Below are positions 7,620 to 16,391 of a DNA stretch of 64,000 nt, piece by piece. Made by a program: the position numbers and the translations under genes. Each line of letters begins with the position of its first letter. Positions within the stretch are counted from its first letter, which is position 1. The DNA lies in assembly GCF_963877135.1 (NCBI RefSeq), contig NZ_CAWNSW010000073.1, positions 186,001-250,000 of the forward strand. Reading direction: 5' to 3'. The stretch is from Stenomitos frigidus_A (GTDB lineage Bacteria > Cyanobacteriota > Cyanobacteriia > Leptolyngbyales > Leptolyngbyaceae). The notes under the pieces are model-generated. The model saw nothing but the letters and a program-made list of their open reading frames with translations. It was not told the origin of the DNA and ran no database searches.

Positions 7620-10589
7620 ATGACTCTTAAGCCCCCCAAAATCGATCCCCGGACTTATGCTGAGCTAGTAGACGAGACTGAAAAGCTGGCCCAAAAGTTT
7701 AGCCAGTGGAGAGCTGCGGACGGCAGTACTGATCCTGGTCGTGCCCTGATTCGCATTTTTGGGCGGATGGCGATGATGGTCACTGATCGCCTCAACCGTG
7801 TCCCTGAAAAGCACTTCCTGGCATTCCTTAACCTGATTGGTGCAAAACAGCAGCCCCCCCGACCTGCTCGTGTACCCCTGACAGCCTATCTGGTAGACGA
7901 CAGCCCCGTCGATGCCCTGATTCCGGCTCATACCCAGATTGCAGCCCCACCCCAAGCGGGCGAAACAGAGGAAGTTTTGTTTGAAACAGAGCAGGATCTG
8001 GTGGTCGTGCGATCGCAAATAAAAGCCGCGATCGCATGTCAAGACCATCAGTATTGCAACTATTTTTCGAATGTCACTTGGACTGTCAACGATTTTCCAG
8101 TCTTTACCATCGAATCATCCAATACCATCTACATTGCTGCTGATCGTCTGACAACGGAAGATTCGCAAGCAATCATTTTAGCGTTCTCCCCGCCCTCCAA
8201 TGCAGACAGCTTTATGACATGGGACTGGAGCTATTGGAACGGAAAGAATTGGCAGGCGCTACACTCCAATCTTGAGAGCAATCGGCTCAAACTGACGGTC
8301 TCCGAACCGGAGCACTGGCAACCTCCCCAGTCAAAATTGATTGAACAGATAGAGTCTCAATGGTTACGAGGAATTGCACCTAAAAATGTGCCGGAACCTG
8401 ATAAAACTTTCCAAAAACTCGGTGGAATAAAGCTGATATGGGCACCCATCGGTCCGGTGGATCCCGACCAGGCGTTTTTCAACACTGAAGCAATTGATGT
8501 GAGTCAAGACTTCTTTCCATTGGGTCAAACCCCGCAGATTGGTGACACTTTCTATGTGGCAAGTCACGCCTGTTTAAATCCCCCCAACCAAAATATAACC
8601 CTTACCTTACAAGCGACTGCAAGTAACTCTATTTCTTCTACTGGACGAACGATTAGGTGGGAAATGTGGGATGGTACTGATTGGAGAAAACTGTTGGATG
8701 AGTCCAAAAACGCAGATACTCAACTGGAGGAATGGAACGGACCAAAACAGCTTTCGTTACCTGAAAAGATTGCCTCAGTAGAGGTGAACAGCAAAGACAA
8801 TTATTGGTTACGAGCGAGATTTGTATCTGGCAGCTATGGTAGTGAACCTAGTTATCAAGCAACAAGTACGACAAGCAGCAACAAAACGACGACGACTCTT
8901 GAAAAAGTAACTGGTACAGGATATTCTCTTCCCAGTCTAAAATCTGTCAAGTTTAGTCGGGGTGAATTGAACATTGCTTCCAAAGCTGTACTGAAAGAAT
9001 TATCTTCTGAGGTTTTTATTCACCATGACCCTCAAATTCAATCTTCAGATACGGGCTTTTATCTAGGCTTCGATCGCCCCTTCCCCAATCAAACCATCGC
9101 CCTCTACCTGCAAATCGCTGCTCCTGAACCAGGCGCTTTGCAAAAGTCTACTGCTCCTAAAACCCCTGCCAAACTGCAATGGGAGTATAGCGTTGCTGAA
9201 GGTTGGCGATCGCTCACGGTTCAGGATGGCACCCAAAACCTGAGTCAACGAGGTATGGTGCAGTTTATTGGTCCTGCCGATTTTGCGTCTCAGACATTGT
9301 TCGGGCAATCGGGCTACTGGCTGCGGTTGCGACTGCTGGAAGGAGGTTTCCAGATTCAGCCTCGATTGCAGCGGGTGTTAACCAATACAGTGTGGGCGAT
9401 TCAGGCAACTACCCACCAGGACGAAATTCTGGGCAGTGGTACGGGCGATCCCAATTTGATGCTGCATACGCTATACACTCCGGTATTGCCAGGGCAACAG
9501 CTACTGGTGCGAGAGCCGGAACTGCCATCCGCCGAGGAACTGAAGGAGATCAAAAAACTGGAGGGAGAGGACGCGATCGCCATTCCTAAGGATGCTTCCG
9601 GGCAACCGGAAGAGATTTGGGTACGCTGGCACGAAGTAAGTGACTTTTACGGGTCTGGCAGTCGCGATCGCCACTATACCCTGGATCGGATGACGGGTGA
9701 AATTCGTTTTGGTGGTGAGGGGCAGGGGTTGCCACCACCCGTAGGTCGCAACAACATCCGCATGGCTTGCTACAAATCGGGTGGGGGCAGTCAGGGCAAT
9801 CGAGCAGCGGAAACCCTGACGGACCTGAAAACGACGGTGCCCTATATCGATCGGGTCATCAACCACGAACCTGCCAGCGGTGGAGCCGATGTGGAATCCA
9901 TCGCAGCGGTACAGGAGTCAGGCCCGAAGCAACTGCGGCATGGCGATCGCGCCGTCACCTGGCAGGATATTGAAGATTTGGCCTACGCGGCTTCCAGTGA
10001 AGTAGCCCGTGTGAAAGTCCTCCCTCCTCCTGAATTGAAGCCAACTAATTTAACAAAAACTTGGATTTCACCTTCAATGAAGGAGAGCAAGAAAAGTGAT
10101 TTACTTCAAGAATTGCCTGGATTGGAGCAGGCTTTAAATCGGGCAGACCAGGTAACTGTGTTCATCGTTCCTAATAGCCCGGTCCAGCAGCCCACCCCCA
10201 GTTTGGCTCTGGTGGAACAGGTCAAACGCTATTTAAGCGATCGCAGCAGCCCAACACTCACCTTAGAAGTCATGGAACCACCCTGGGTACAAGTCACTGT
10301 CACTGCCAAAGTCTTCCCGGTGTCTCTTGAAGCAACGAATTGGTTAAACGCGAAGGTGGAAGCCTCCCTCACTGCCTTTCTACACCCCCTCACGGGAGGT
10401 CCCCAAAAACGAGGCTGGCCCTTTGGACGGTTTCCCCAGAAGTCTGATATTTACGCCCTGATTCAACGACAACAAGGAGTCAGCCATGTGACGGAGCTTC
10501 AGATATCCAAAACAGAAGAAGAAGACTCATTCCTCATCTATTCCGGCACTCACAGTATCACCATTGACTCACCGCCCAATCAACCTTAA
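7620..10589 (+). CDS. Large baseplate assembly protein, gp6/J-like (Pvc11)
   Basis: 989-residue baseplate wedge protein. The N-terminus (KIDPRTYAELVDETEKLAQK, then SQWRAADGSTDPGRALIRIF) and the C-terminal gp6/J core (LTAFLHPLTGGPQKRGWPFG, then DIYALIQRQQGVSHVTEL) are conserved. Residues about 150-640 contain repeated beta-rich modules with WxYW/GxxW motifs (WDWSYWNGKNWQALH, WEMWDGTDWRKLL, LQWEYSVAEGWRSLTV), each like a small sugar- or protein-binding sandwich. FGGEGQGLPPPVGRNNI is the usual motif before the J core. The length is typical of the family in contractile injection systems. Confidence 0.92.
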   Translation: MTLKPPKIDPRTYAELVDETEKLAQKFSQWRAADGSTDPGRALIRIFGRMAMMVTDRLNRVPEKHFLAFLNLIGAKQQPPRPARVPLTAYLVDDSPVDALIPAHTQIAAPPQAGETEEVLFETEQDLVVVRSQIKAAIACQDHQYCNYFSNVTWTVNDFPVFTIESSNTIYIAADRLTTEDSQAIILAFSPPSNADSFMTWDWSYWNGKNWQALHSNLESNRLKLTVSEPEHWQPPQSKLIEQIESQWLRGIAPKNVPEPDKTFQKLGGIKLIWAPIGPVDPDQAFFNTEAIDVSQDFFPLGQTPQIGDTFYVASHACLNPPNQNITLTLQATASNSISSTGRTIRWEMWDGTDWRKLLDESKNADTQLEEWNGPKQLSLPEKIASVEVNSKDNYWLRARFVSGSYGSEPSYQATSTTSSNKTTTTLEKVTGTGYSLPSLKSVKFSRGELNIASKAVLKELSSEVFIHHDPQIQSSDTGFYLGFDRPFPNQTIALYLQIAAPEPGALQKSTAPKTPAKLQWEYSVAEGWRSLTVQDGTQNLSQRGMVQFIGPADFASQTLFGQSGYWLRLRLLEGGFQIQPRLQRVLTNTVWAIQATTHQDEILGSGTGDPNLMLHTLYTPVLPGQQLLVREPELPSAEELKEIKKLEGEDAIAIPKDASGQPEEIWVRWHEVSDFYGSGSRDRHYTLDRMTGEIRFGGEGQGLPPPVGRNNIRMACYKSGGGSQGNRAAETLTDLKTTVPYIDRVINHEPASGGADVESIAAVQESGPKQLRHGDRAVTWQDIEDLAYAASSEVARVKVLPPPELKPTNLTKTWISPSMKESKKSDLLQELPGLEQALNRADQVTVFIVPNSPVQQPTPSLALVEQVKRYLSDRSSPTLTLEVMEPPWVQVTVTAKVFPVSLEATNWLNAKVEASLTAFLHPLTGGPQKRGWPFGRFPQKSDIYALIQRQQGVSHVTELQISKTEEEDSFLIYSGTHSITIDSPPNQP

Positions 10590-10623
10590 CCCCTTAATTC
10601 CTAATTCCTAATTCCCTCCTCCT

Positions 10624-11550
10624 ATGCCCCTCCCATTACCGAATCTTGATGATCATGACTACGCCGATCTGGTGGAAATGGCGCGATCGCTGATCCCCAG
10701 CGAGTGCTCGGAATGGACGGACCATAACCCTTCCGATACAGGCATCATCCTGCTGGAGTTGTTCGCCTGGTTAACTGACCTGCTGCTGTATCAGGTCAAT
10801 CAGGTGCCTGACAAATCCTACGAGGTGTTTCTTCAACTGCTTAAGGGTGATGCAAAATTTAGCGCCAAGCAGAATGGAGAAAGTGTTGATCCTCAGGCTT
10901 TACAGAAGGCTACCCAAGAGGCAATCCTCACACTGAGACAACGTTATCGAGCCGTTACTGCACGGGATTATGAAATTCTGGTCATGGAAAACTTCAATGT
11001 TAAGGTTAACCGAGTCAAAGCATTTGCAAACAGCAATTTGACTGTAAAGCCGCAACCTACTGAGCCAGTTACGGGTCACAAACCTACCGATACAGGTCAC
11101 ATCAGCCTGGTAGTAATGCCTCAAGGCGCTCAAAATCCCTTCGTTGTCCCCGATCAAACATTTAAAGATGAAATTTTCAAATTTCTTGATGATCGCCGAC
11201 TGTTAGGTACAAAACATCATGTTGTTTATCCTGACTATGTTCAGATTTCTGTTTCTGCTAAATTGCATTTAGAACCAGGTCGGGTATTTGATCAAGTCAA
11301 AACCATATGTATCAATCAATTAGCCCAGTTTTTCCATCCTCTATCGAGTGGTAAAGATCAGCAGGGATGGCCCTTCGGTCGATCAGTGTATATCTCTGAG
11401 ATTTATCAGCAACTTGATCAGGTTGAAGGTGTTGACTACGTGCAAGACTTGCGGATTAATAATGGGGAGGAATCCATTTCGTTGCTTCCCCATCAACTGG
11501 TGCAGTTTGAACAGAAGAGTAATATCACTTCTGTAGAGGGGAAATCATGA
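10624..11550 (+). CDS. Short gp6/J-like baseplate protein (Pvc12-like)
   Basis: 308 residues. The N-terminal block (DDHDYADLVEMARSLIPSEC, then HNPSDTGIILLELFAWLTDL) and the C-terminal block (AQFFHPLSSGKDQQGWPFGR, then IYQQLDQVEGVDYVQDLRI) align with the ends of the preceding 989-residue protein, as if its middle had been removed. It probably pairs with it as the second wedge subunit, as gp6 and gp7-type proteins do. The gap before it holds a CTAATTC short repeat. Its ATGA overlap with the next gene suggests coupling. Confidence 0.88.
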   Translation: MPLPLPNLDDHDYADLVEMARSLIPSECSEWTDHNPSDTGIILLELFAWLTDLLLYQVNQVPDKSYEVFLQLLKGDAKFSAKQNGESVDPQALQKATQEAILTLRQRYRAVTARDYEILVMENFNVKVNRVKAFANSNLTVKPQPTEPVTGHKPTDTGHISLVVMPQGAQNPFVVPDQTFKDEIFKFLDDRRLLGTKHHVVYPDYVQISVSAKLHLEPGRVFDQVKTICINQLAQFFHPLSSGKDQQGWPFGRSVYISEIYQQLDQVEGVDYVQDLRINNGEESISLLPHQLVQFEQKSNITSVEGKS

Positions 11551-12281
11551 CTTCAACCTCTAACATCCCTGTCAGCAACTATCTCGACTATCTACCAGCC
11601 GTACTGCAGGAAGATCCATTTCTGGGACAGTTTCTCCAAGCGTTTGAGGCAATTCTAAGCGGTGATAAGCAAGCATATCCGAATGGATTTGAGCAAACCT
11701 TAACTGACATCCACACCAAGTTTGCACCAGCTACGACCCCGACAGAGTTTTTGCCCTGGTTGGCGGGTTGGGTTGCTCTCAGCCTGCGCGACGACTGGAA
11801 CGAAAAAGTAAAACGCGATTTTATTCAAAGTATCGTACCGCTTTACCAGCGGCGGGGTACAACAGAGGCACTGAAGAAAATACTCCAGATTTATCTGCAA
11901 AGACAGGTAGAACCGAGCGACAAGTCATCCATAGAATATGTGGAAATTTTTGAGTTTGATCAAATTCCTTATTACTTTCAGGTACAACTCCGCGTTGATA
12001 ATCAAGATTTAGCTGAATATGACCGCAAGGAAACCATTGCCCGTGCCATTATCGAGCAGGAAAAGCCTGCTTATACAGTCTATTCTCTGCGAATTCTGTT
12101 GCCCAGCATACGGTTGGTTTCAGAAGAAATGCTCAAAGAAATGCTCAAAAAAGAAGGTGTGAGTGAGGCAGAAATTCCAAATCGAAGGTTGAAGCTTTTT
12201 AAAAGTCCTGACCCTGAAAGCCATAAAGAGCATCACAACAGAACTATTTTGGGTACAACTGATCAGAAACCAAAATCTTAA
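11547..12281 (+). CDS. Phage tail protein, gpI-like
   Basis: 244 residues of the tail protein I-like family: YLDYLPAVLQEDPFLGQFLQ, then FAPATTPTEFLPWLAGWVAL and LRDDWNEKVKRDFIQSIVPL, YQRRGTTEALKKILQIYL. It lies between the J-like protein and the fibre gene, as in P2 (J-I-H order), and probably links fibre to baseplate wedge. The start overlaps the upstream stop by four bases (ATGA). The C-terminal 50 residues are charged and probably flexible. Confidence 0.9.
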   Translation: MTSTSNIPVSNYLDYLPAVLQEDPFLGQFLQAFEAILSGDKQAYPNGFEQTLTDIHTKFAPATTPTEFLPWLAGWVALSLRDDWNEKVKRDFIQSIVPLYQRRGTTEALKKILQIYLQRQVEPSDKSSIEYVEIFEFDQIPYYFQVQLRVDNQDLAEYDRKETIARAIIEQEKPAYTVYSLRILLPSIRLVSEEMLKEMLKKEGVSEAEIPNRRLKLFKSPDPESHKEHHNRTILGTTDQKPKS

Positions 12282-12358
12282 AGTTCTATCACGATTTCCC
12301 CAACCCCTCGATAATCCTGAAGTCTTTTTTCTACTTGCTTAAACTGGAGTCACTTATC

Positions 12359-13969
12359 ATGCCAGAAGACAAACAATCCATTGCAAAACGACCTCGCTAT
12401 TTTGATGGTCAGTACCTGAATGTTGATGACTTTGTGAGTGAGCAGGAGTATCATATCGATCGCCAGCGTCGCATCAGCAAGTTTTTGCAGATTTCTGGAA
12501 TTTTGGAAGGTTTAGATGTAACAGTTGGCAGCAATACTCAACTAACAATTACGCCAGGGGCAGCCATTGACGACCAGGGGCAACAGATCCTGTTGCGTAG
12601 TGAAGCAATGTTTAGAGAAAACCTATTACAATCTTCCAATCGATTTGTGATTGATTTATCGGATATTTCAAAATTTTCTCGCACCCAATCCTACAATTTA
12701 TGGATTACTTGGAGAAAGGTTGAGTCTGATCCCCAAACAGAGGAAGCTCTTGAAAAAGATAAAAATACTCGATTTTACGAACGCCCCGAAATTCAACTGC
12801 TACCTTCCCAGAATAAGCCCGAAGTCCCTTCAGTTTTTCTGGCTGTTTTGAATGCTTCTAGTGATGGTTTTACAGTCGGTCAAACCGATCTCCGTCAATA
12901 TTCTGGTCTAAAACTACCAGCAAAGGATGGCAAAGGCGTAACGTTAAGGTCGCAGGATGGAGCCAGCGATCGCGCCATCCTCACAGGCAGTTTGAGCGTT
13001 ACTGGCAATGTGGGAATTGGCACAACCAGTCCAGCAGCCAAGCTTGCCATCAATGGAGGATTGCATGTCGGAGGAGATTCAGACCCAGGGGATAAAAATC
13101 TTTTAGTAGATGGAACACTGAGTGTTAACGGAGAAAGCACTCTACTTGGAAAGGCAACCATACAACCATCTTTAACTGCAACTGCCAGCAACCAAACTCT
13201 CAGCGCTGTTCATATTAAGCCAATTGTTCCCACCTCTTCTTATACAGGAATCCAGCTGAATGGATTGATCGTTGAAAGCGGTAATGTAGGAATCGGTACA
13301 ACAAACCCAGCAGCAAAATTGGAGGTGAATACTGGAGGTGGAAAAACCACAAGCCTCAAGTGTGAGCATAATGGTTCAAATTTTATTGTCCGTCCAAAAT
13401 CAGGTGGAGACTCATCGACCATTATTGAAAATACTGGTGGTGGTAAACTTTTGATCAGTCCATCAGCCGATGTGGAAATTGGCTCAGCTGTTACTGTAAA
13501 AAATAACGGCGAAGTTAAAGTTGAGAGTATTAGCACTGGAGGTAAAATTCTGATTAAAACTGCAAATAAAAATAAATATATAATTTGTGGTGATAGCGAC
13601 ACAATAGGTAGTTCGGCTGATAAAACGCCTGACTCAGAATTCAAACTTGAAATGGCTTGCTCCCGCACATTAAAAGAAAATATTTTGTCTTTGTCCAGTG
13701 ATGAAGCTATCCAAACCTTGATCGGCTTGAGATCTGTAAAATACGATTACAAAGGGGAAAGGGCTTTTCGGCAAATTTTAGGGTTTATTGCAGAAGAAAT
13801 GCCTGACAACTTAGCTAGTCAAGATCGTCAATCCTTATCTCCTTTTGAAGTAATCCCGGTCTTAACAAAAGTCATTCAGTTGCAGCAAGAGTCCATCAAA
13901 CAACTTCAGGAAAAGGTTGATGTGATTTGGCTCCAAGCTGATAAACACAAGGAAGAATGCTTATCTTAA
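12359..13969 (+). CDS. Tail fibre with C-terminal S74 intramolecular chaperone domain
   Basis: 536 residues from the ATG at 12359, chosen over a TTG 24 bases upstream because CTGGAG precedes it at proper spacing. The N-terminus (RYFDGQYLNVDDFVSEQEYH) attaches to the baseplate in this family. The shaft contains two GNVGIGTTxPAAKL repeats, as in many fibres. The C-terminus, starting CSRTLKENILSLSS (Ser at about 435), is the endosialidase-type chaperone (peptidase S74), which trimerises the fibre and usually cuts itself at that Ser, ending in a coiled coil. The fibre is the likely receptor or anchoring determinant. Confidence 0.88.
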   Translation: MPEDKQSIAKRPRYFDGQYLNVDDFVSEQEYHIDRQRRISKFLQISGILEGLDVTVGSNTQLTITPGAAIDDQGQQILLRSEAMFRENLLQSSNRFVIDLSDISKFSRTQSYNLWITWRKVESDPQTEEALEKDKNTRFYERPEIQLLPSQNKPEVPSVFLAVLNASSDGFTVGQTDLRQYSGLKLPAKDGKGVTLRSQDGASDRAILTGSLSVTGNVGIGTTSPAAKLAINGGLHVGGDSDPGDKNLLVDGTLSVNGESTLLGKATIQPSLTATASNQTLSAVHIKPIVPTSSYTGIQLNGLIVESGNVGIGTTNPAAKLEVNTGGGKTTSLKCEHNGSNFIVRPKSGGDSSTIIENTGGGKLLISPSADVEIGSAVTVKNNGEVKVESISTGGKILIKTANKNKYIICGDSDTIGSSADKTPDSEFKLEMACSRTLKENILSLSSDEAIQTLIGLRSVKYDYKGERAFRQILGFIAEEMPDNLASQDRQSLSPFEVIPVLTKVIQLQQESIKQLQEKVDVIWLQADKHKEECLS

Positions 13970-14099
13970 TAATTGAGTAAGTGCGATCGCTGCATGACCG
14001 TAGGTTGGGCTGATGCACGAAACCCAACAAACACAGGTATCGTAGACCCAGCTTAAGCAATATCCACCCCCTCCCCTCCAAAATTCTTCCTCTCAAATC

Positions 14100-14366
14100 A
14101 TGCAAGACAAACTCCAACAACGCCTCAACTCTCTCAAATCTGAATACGCAGCCGGACAAAAAATGCTGGCAGATCTGGAAGCCCAGCAATCCAACCTGCG
14201 GGACACCCTCCTCCGCATCAGCGGTGCCATTCAGGTACTGGAAGAAGCCCTCAGCGAAGCTGACACCCCTGAAGCCAGTCCGCCTCTGAATACTAATAAC
14301 GTCAATTCTGACAGTCCGCAGGTAAATGATTCGGTAGGCACCCCTCAAAGTATCACTAATTCCTAA
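14100..14366 (+). CDS. Small coiled-coil protein of the CIS operon
   Basis: 88 residues. Residues 1-55 are one amphipathic helix (KLQQRLNSLKSEYAAGQKML, then DLEAQQSNLRDTLLRISGAI) with heptad spacing, followed by an acidic and Asn/Ser-rich tail. The last 12 residues (DSVGTPQSITNS) match the repeat inside the next gene. The function is unknown; small coiled-coil proteins at the 3' end of such operons are common in cyanobacteria. The 130-base gap upstream contains a HIP1 site and nothing else recognisable. Confidence 0.75.
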   Translation: MQDKLQQRLNSLKSEYAAGQKMLADLEAQQSNLRDTLLRISGAIQVLEEALSEADTPEASPPLNTNNVNSDSPQVNDSVGTPQSITNS

Positions 14367-14384
14367 GACGAGGTTCATAGTCTC

Positions 14385-15791
14385 ATGCAAAGCTCGGACA
14401 TTCCCCAAAAAGGTTCATCCATCCCCTCATTAACAGGGGATACAACGAATACCCCCCCTGCAAAAACCTCTTCAGATCTATCTGAAAATTCATTAAAGGA
14501 GTTCCTAAAAAAGATATATCAGCTTCAACAAACTTATGAGAAAAACGCCGTCAAGGCAAAAAGATGGTTTCTTGGATTAAGGATACTAATTCTAACTTTA
14601 ACGACATTAGCCTCTCTTCTTGCAGTCGCTAGTGTAACATGGCTACCCCCCGTGGTAATCTCTAAACCTCCAGGTCTTACATCTCCAAATCTGACAAATA
14701 ATTCGGTAGGCACCGCTCAAACTACCACTAATTCCCCCGTGGTAATCTCTCAACCTCCAGGTCTTACATCTCCAAATCTGACAAATAATTCGGTAGGCAC
14801 CGCTCAAACTACCACTAATTCCCCCGTGGTAATCTCTCAACCTCCAGGTCTAACATCTTCAAATCTGATATCTGAAATCGCCAGATATTGTCTGATTATT
14901 GTTCCGATTACAACCAGTATTCTAATTGCAGGCTCAATCAAGCTTGATAAAAGCTCTAATTGGCTTTTATTGAAAGGTGCGTCTGAAACCCTCAAAAGTG
15001 AAATTTATTATTTCTTAACTCAGACTGGAAAAGATAAAGACAAAGACCCAACAGATTTAAAGGATTCAATCAGGAAGTTAATCGAACAAGTTAAAATCAT
15101 CCAAGATAGCTTCAATGGAACTCCCGTACACAAAACTTCCTTTCGCCCTTTTGAAGGAGACGATAGCGATCGTTCTAAACACAAAAATAATACTTCTTCG
15201 GAAGGAGATTTTCCTGAAGATGATTCCAAGAGTTCTGAATCACCTCCAAAAGATGATTCCAAGAGTTCTGAATCACCTCTAAAAGTTAATACTCAGCTTC
15301 CTGAATTATCTTCTTTGGAGATCCAACCAAATTCCAAAGCACCCTTCTTATGCCCCAAAATGTATAAATCAAAACGAATTGAGCAGCAATTCAAGTTCTA
15401 CCGCTCGGAGGCAAAAGGTTTGTCGATTCAACTGGAGATTCTTCGATGGATTATTTATATCCTTGGAGGAGTTAGCACTTTCCTGGCAACAATTCCTAGC
15501 TCGCAAGCATGGGTGGCAGTATCCAGTACTTTAGTCGGTACAGTCACCAGCTACTTGGAATTGATTAGGATGGAGCCAACCTTAATCAACTACAATCAAG
15601 CTGCAGACCTCCTTTACCGCAACCTCCTTGCCTGGGAATCTTCAGGTGCAGAAAATGATACAGAGACTTTTAAGAATTTGGTTCGAGATACCGAACAAGT
15701 TATTCAAAGGGTAAGTAGTAGTTTTGTTCAGGATATGCAAAATCTTTCGAAAGAGGGGGGATCTGCTAGCTCAACGCGCTCGACCTTGTAG
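14385..15791 (+). CDS. DUF4231/SLATT-like membrane protein with internal 29-residue repeats
   Basis: 468 residues. Membrane segments are predicted around residues 66-85 (GLRILILTLTTLASLLAVAS) and 165-185 (ARYCLIIVPITTSILIAG), with a second pair near 355-395 (LRWIIYILGGVSTFLATI, then VAVSSTLVGTVTSYLELI). The C-terminal pair with flanking helices is the DUF4231/SLATT arrangement, and the N-terminal half looks like a second copy split by a Pro/Thr-rich repeat insert. SLATT proteins are known as predicted pore or membrane-stress modules. As last gene of the operon, directly after the fibre, it could anchor the particle in a membrane or act as a payload; both ideas are inference. Confidence 0.72.
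   Translation: MQSSDIPQKGSSIPSLTGDTTNTPPAKTSSDLSENSLKEFLKKIYQLQQTYEKNAVKAKRWFLGLRILILTLTTLASLLAVASVTWLPPVVISKPPGLTSPNLTNNSVGTAQTTTNSPVVISQPPGLTSPNLTNNSVGTAQTTTNSPVVISQPPGLTSSNLISEIARYCLIIVPITTSILIAGSIKLDKSSNWLLLKGASETLKSEIYYFLTQTGKDKDKDPTDLKDSIRKLIEQVKIIQDSFNGTPVHKTSFRPFEGDDSDRSKHKNNTSSEGDFPEDDSKSSESPPKDDSKSSESPLKVNTQLPELSSLEIQPNSKAPFLCPKMYKSKRIEQQFKFYRSEAKGLSIQLEILRWIIYILGGVSTFLATIPSSQAWVAVSSTLVGTVTSYLELIRMEPTLINYNQAADLLYRNLLAWESSGAENDTETFKNLVRDTEQVIQRVSSSFVQDMQNLSKEGGSASSTRSTL
14647..14869 (+). repeat. 87-bp tandem repeat, 2.5 copies, coding
   Basis: Units begin at 14647, 14734 and 14821, spaced exactly 87 bases, each encoding PVVISQPPGLTS followed by PNLTNNSVGTAQTTTNS (29 residues). The first two copies are nearly identical; the third stops after about 45 bases. 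A degenerate half unit (DSVGTPQSITNS) ends the preceding gene at 14323-14363, so the repeat family spans two reading frames. Confidence 0.95.
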
Positions 15792-15828
15792 CATCTGGTA
15801 ACAAGGCCTAATAGCCAAAATAGACACC

Positions 15829-15850
15829 CCACAATAACATTGTGGAATTT
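15829..15850 (+). terminator. Possible terminator of the CIS operon
   Basis: CCACAAT (15829-15835) and ATTGTGG (15839-15845) form a 7-bp stem with a three-base loop, followed by AATTTT. It lies 38 bases after the last operon stop. The T-tract is short, so this is only a candidate. Confidence 0.4.
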
Positions 15851-16250
15851 TCACATTATTTGGCTACTGTTCCTTCCCCCATTGCCAAGAGCTTATATGG
15901 GATAAATAGCTCAACAATTGCTAAATCTGTTCCCCTTGTTAGCGGTCTTATCTAATCACCTGGAGTTGCTGACTCTGTATCAGAGTAGCAAATTGCTCAA
16001 GCCTGTGGCATCCGTGGTTGTAATTCGGTTCGCCGTCATCAGAATTTCTCCCTGTTGTAGCTTAAAATAATTCCCTGTCGAGATTGAAGGACACGATCAA
16101 GCAGCATGGCGCGAATTCCCTACCGCTTCCAAAATTCTTATAGTGTGCTTTGCTACATCCTGCATTTGTCGTTTCCACAACGCCTGGTCTTAAAACCATT
16201 GTGTAGTGCTATCGGTGTCGGTGATTCATCAGGAATAAGCTCAATTCATA
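15851..16250. other. Gene-free stretch, possible degraded DNA
   Basis: No frame here has a convincing product. A 68-codon frame at 16106-16312 has no family resemblance and runs into the repeats described next. The stretch may be remnant DNA left between the injection-system operon and the accessory island. Confidence 0.5.
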
Positions 16251-16391
16251 GTGTACAACTTTATTTTCCTTGGATTGAAGTACAAAACTCGGAACCCACA
16301 TTGATAGTGTAAAACTTTATTACTCTACACTCTTGTTCCAAGAATGCTAATTTTAACCCTTTAGGGCATTTTAGGTGTACAACTTTATTTT
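16251..16391 (+). repeat. Three direct repeats GTGTACAACTTTATTTT, transposon-end-like
   Basis: Copies at 16251-16267 and 16375-16391 are identical over 17 bases; the copy at 16307-16322 reads GTGTAAAACTTTATTA. A weaker match (GTACAAAACT) lies at 16280, and a related TGTACAACATTATTTTG occurs at about 23126. Several spaced direct repeats beginning TGTACA resemble multi-site ends of Tn7/Tn5053-type elements, but no transposase gene is in the window. Confidence 0.5.

Noticed and set aside
16106..16312. 68-codon frame before the unrecognised gene
   Set aside because: No recognisable motif, no ribosome site, and it crosses the direct repeats.
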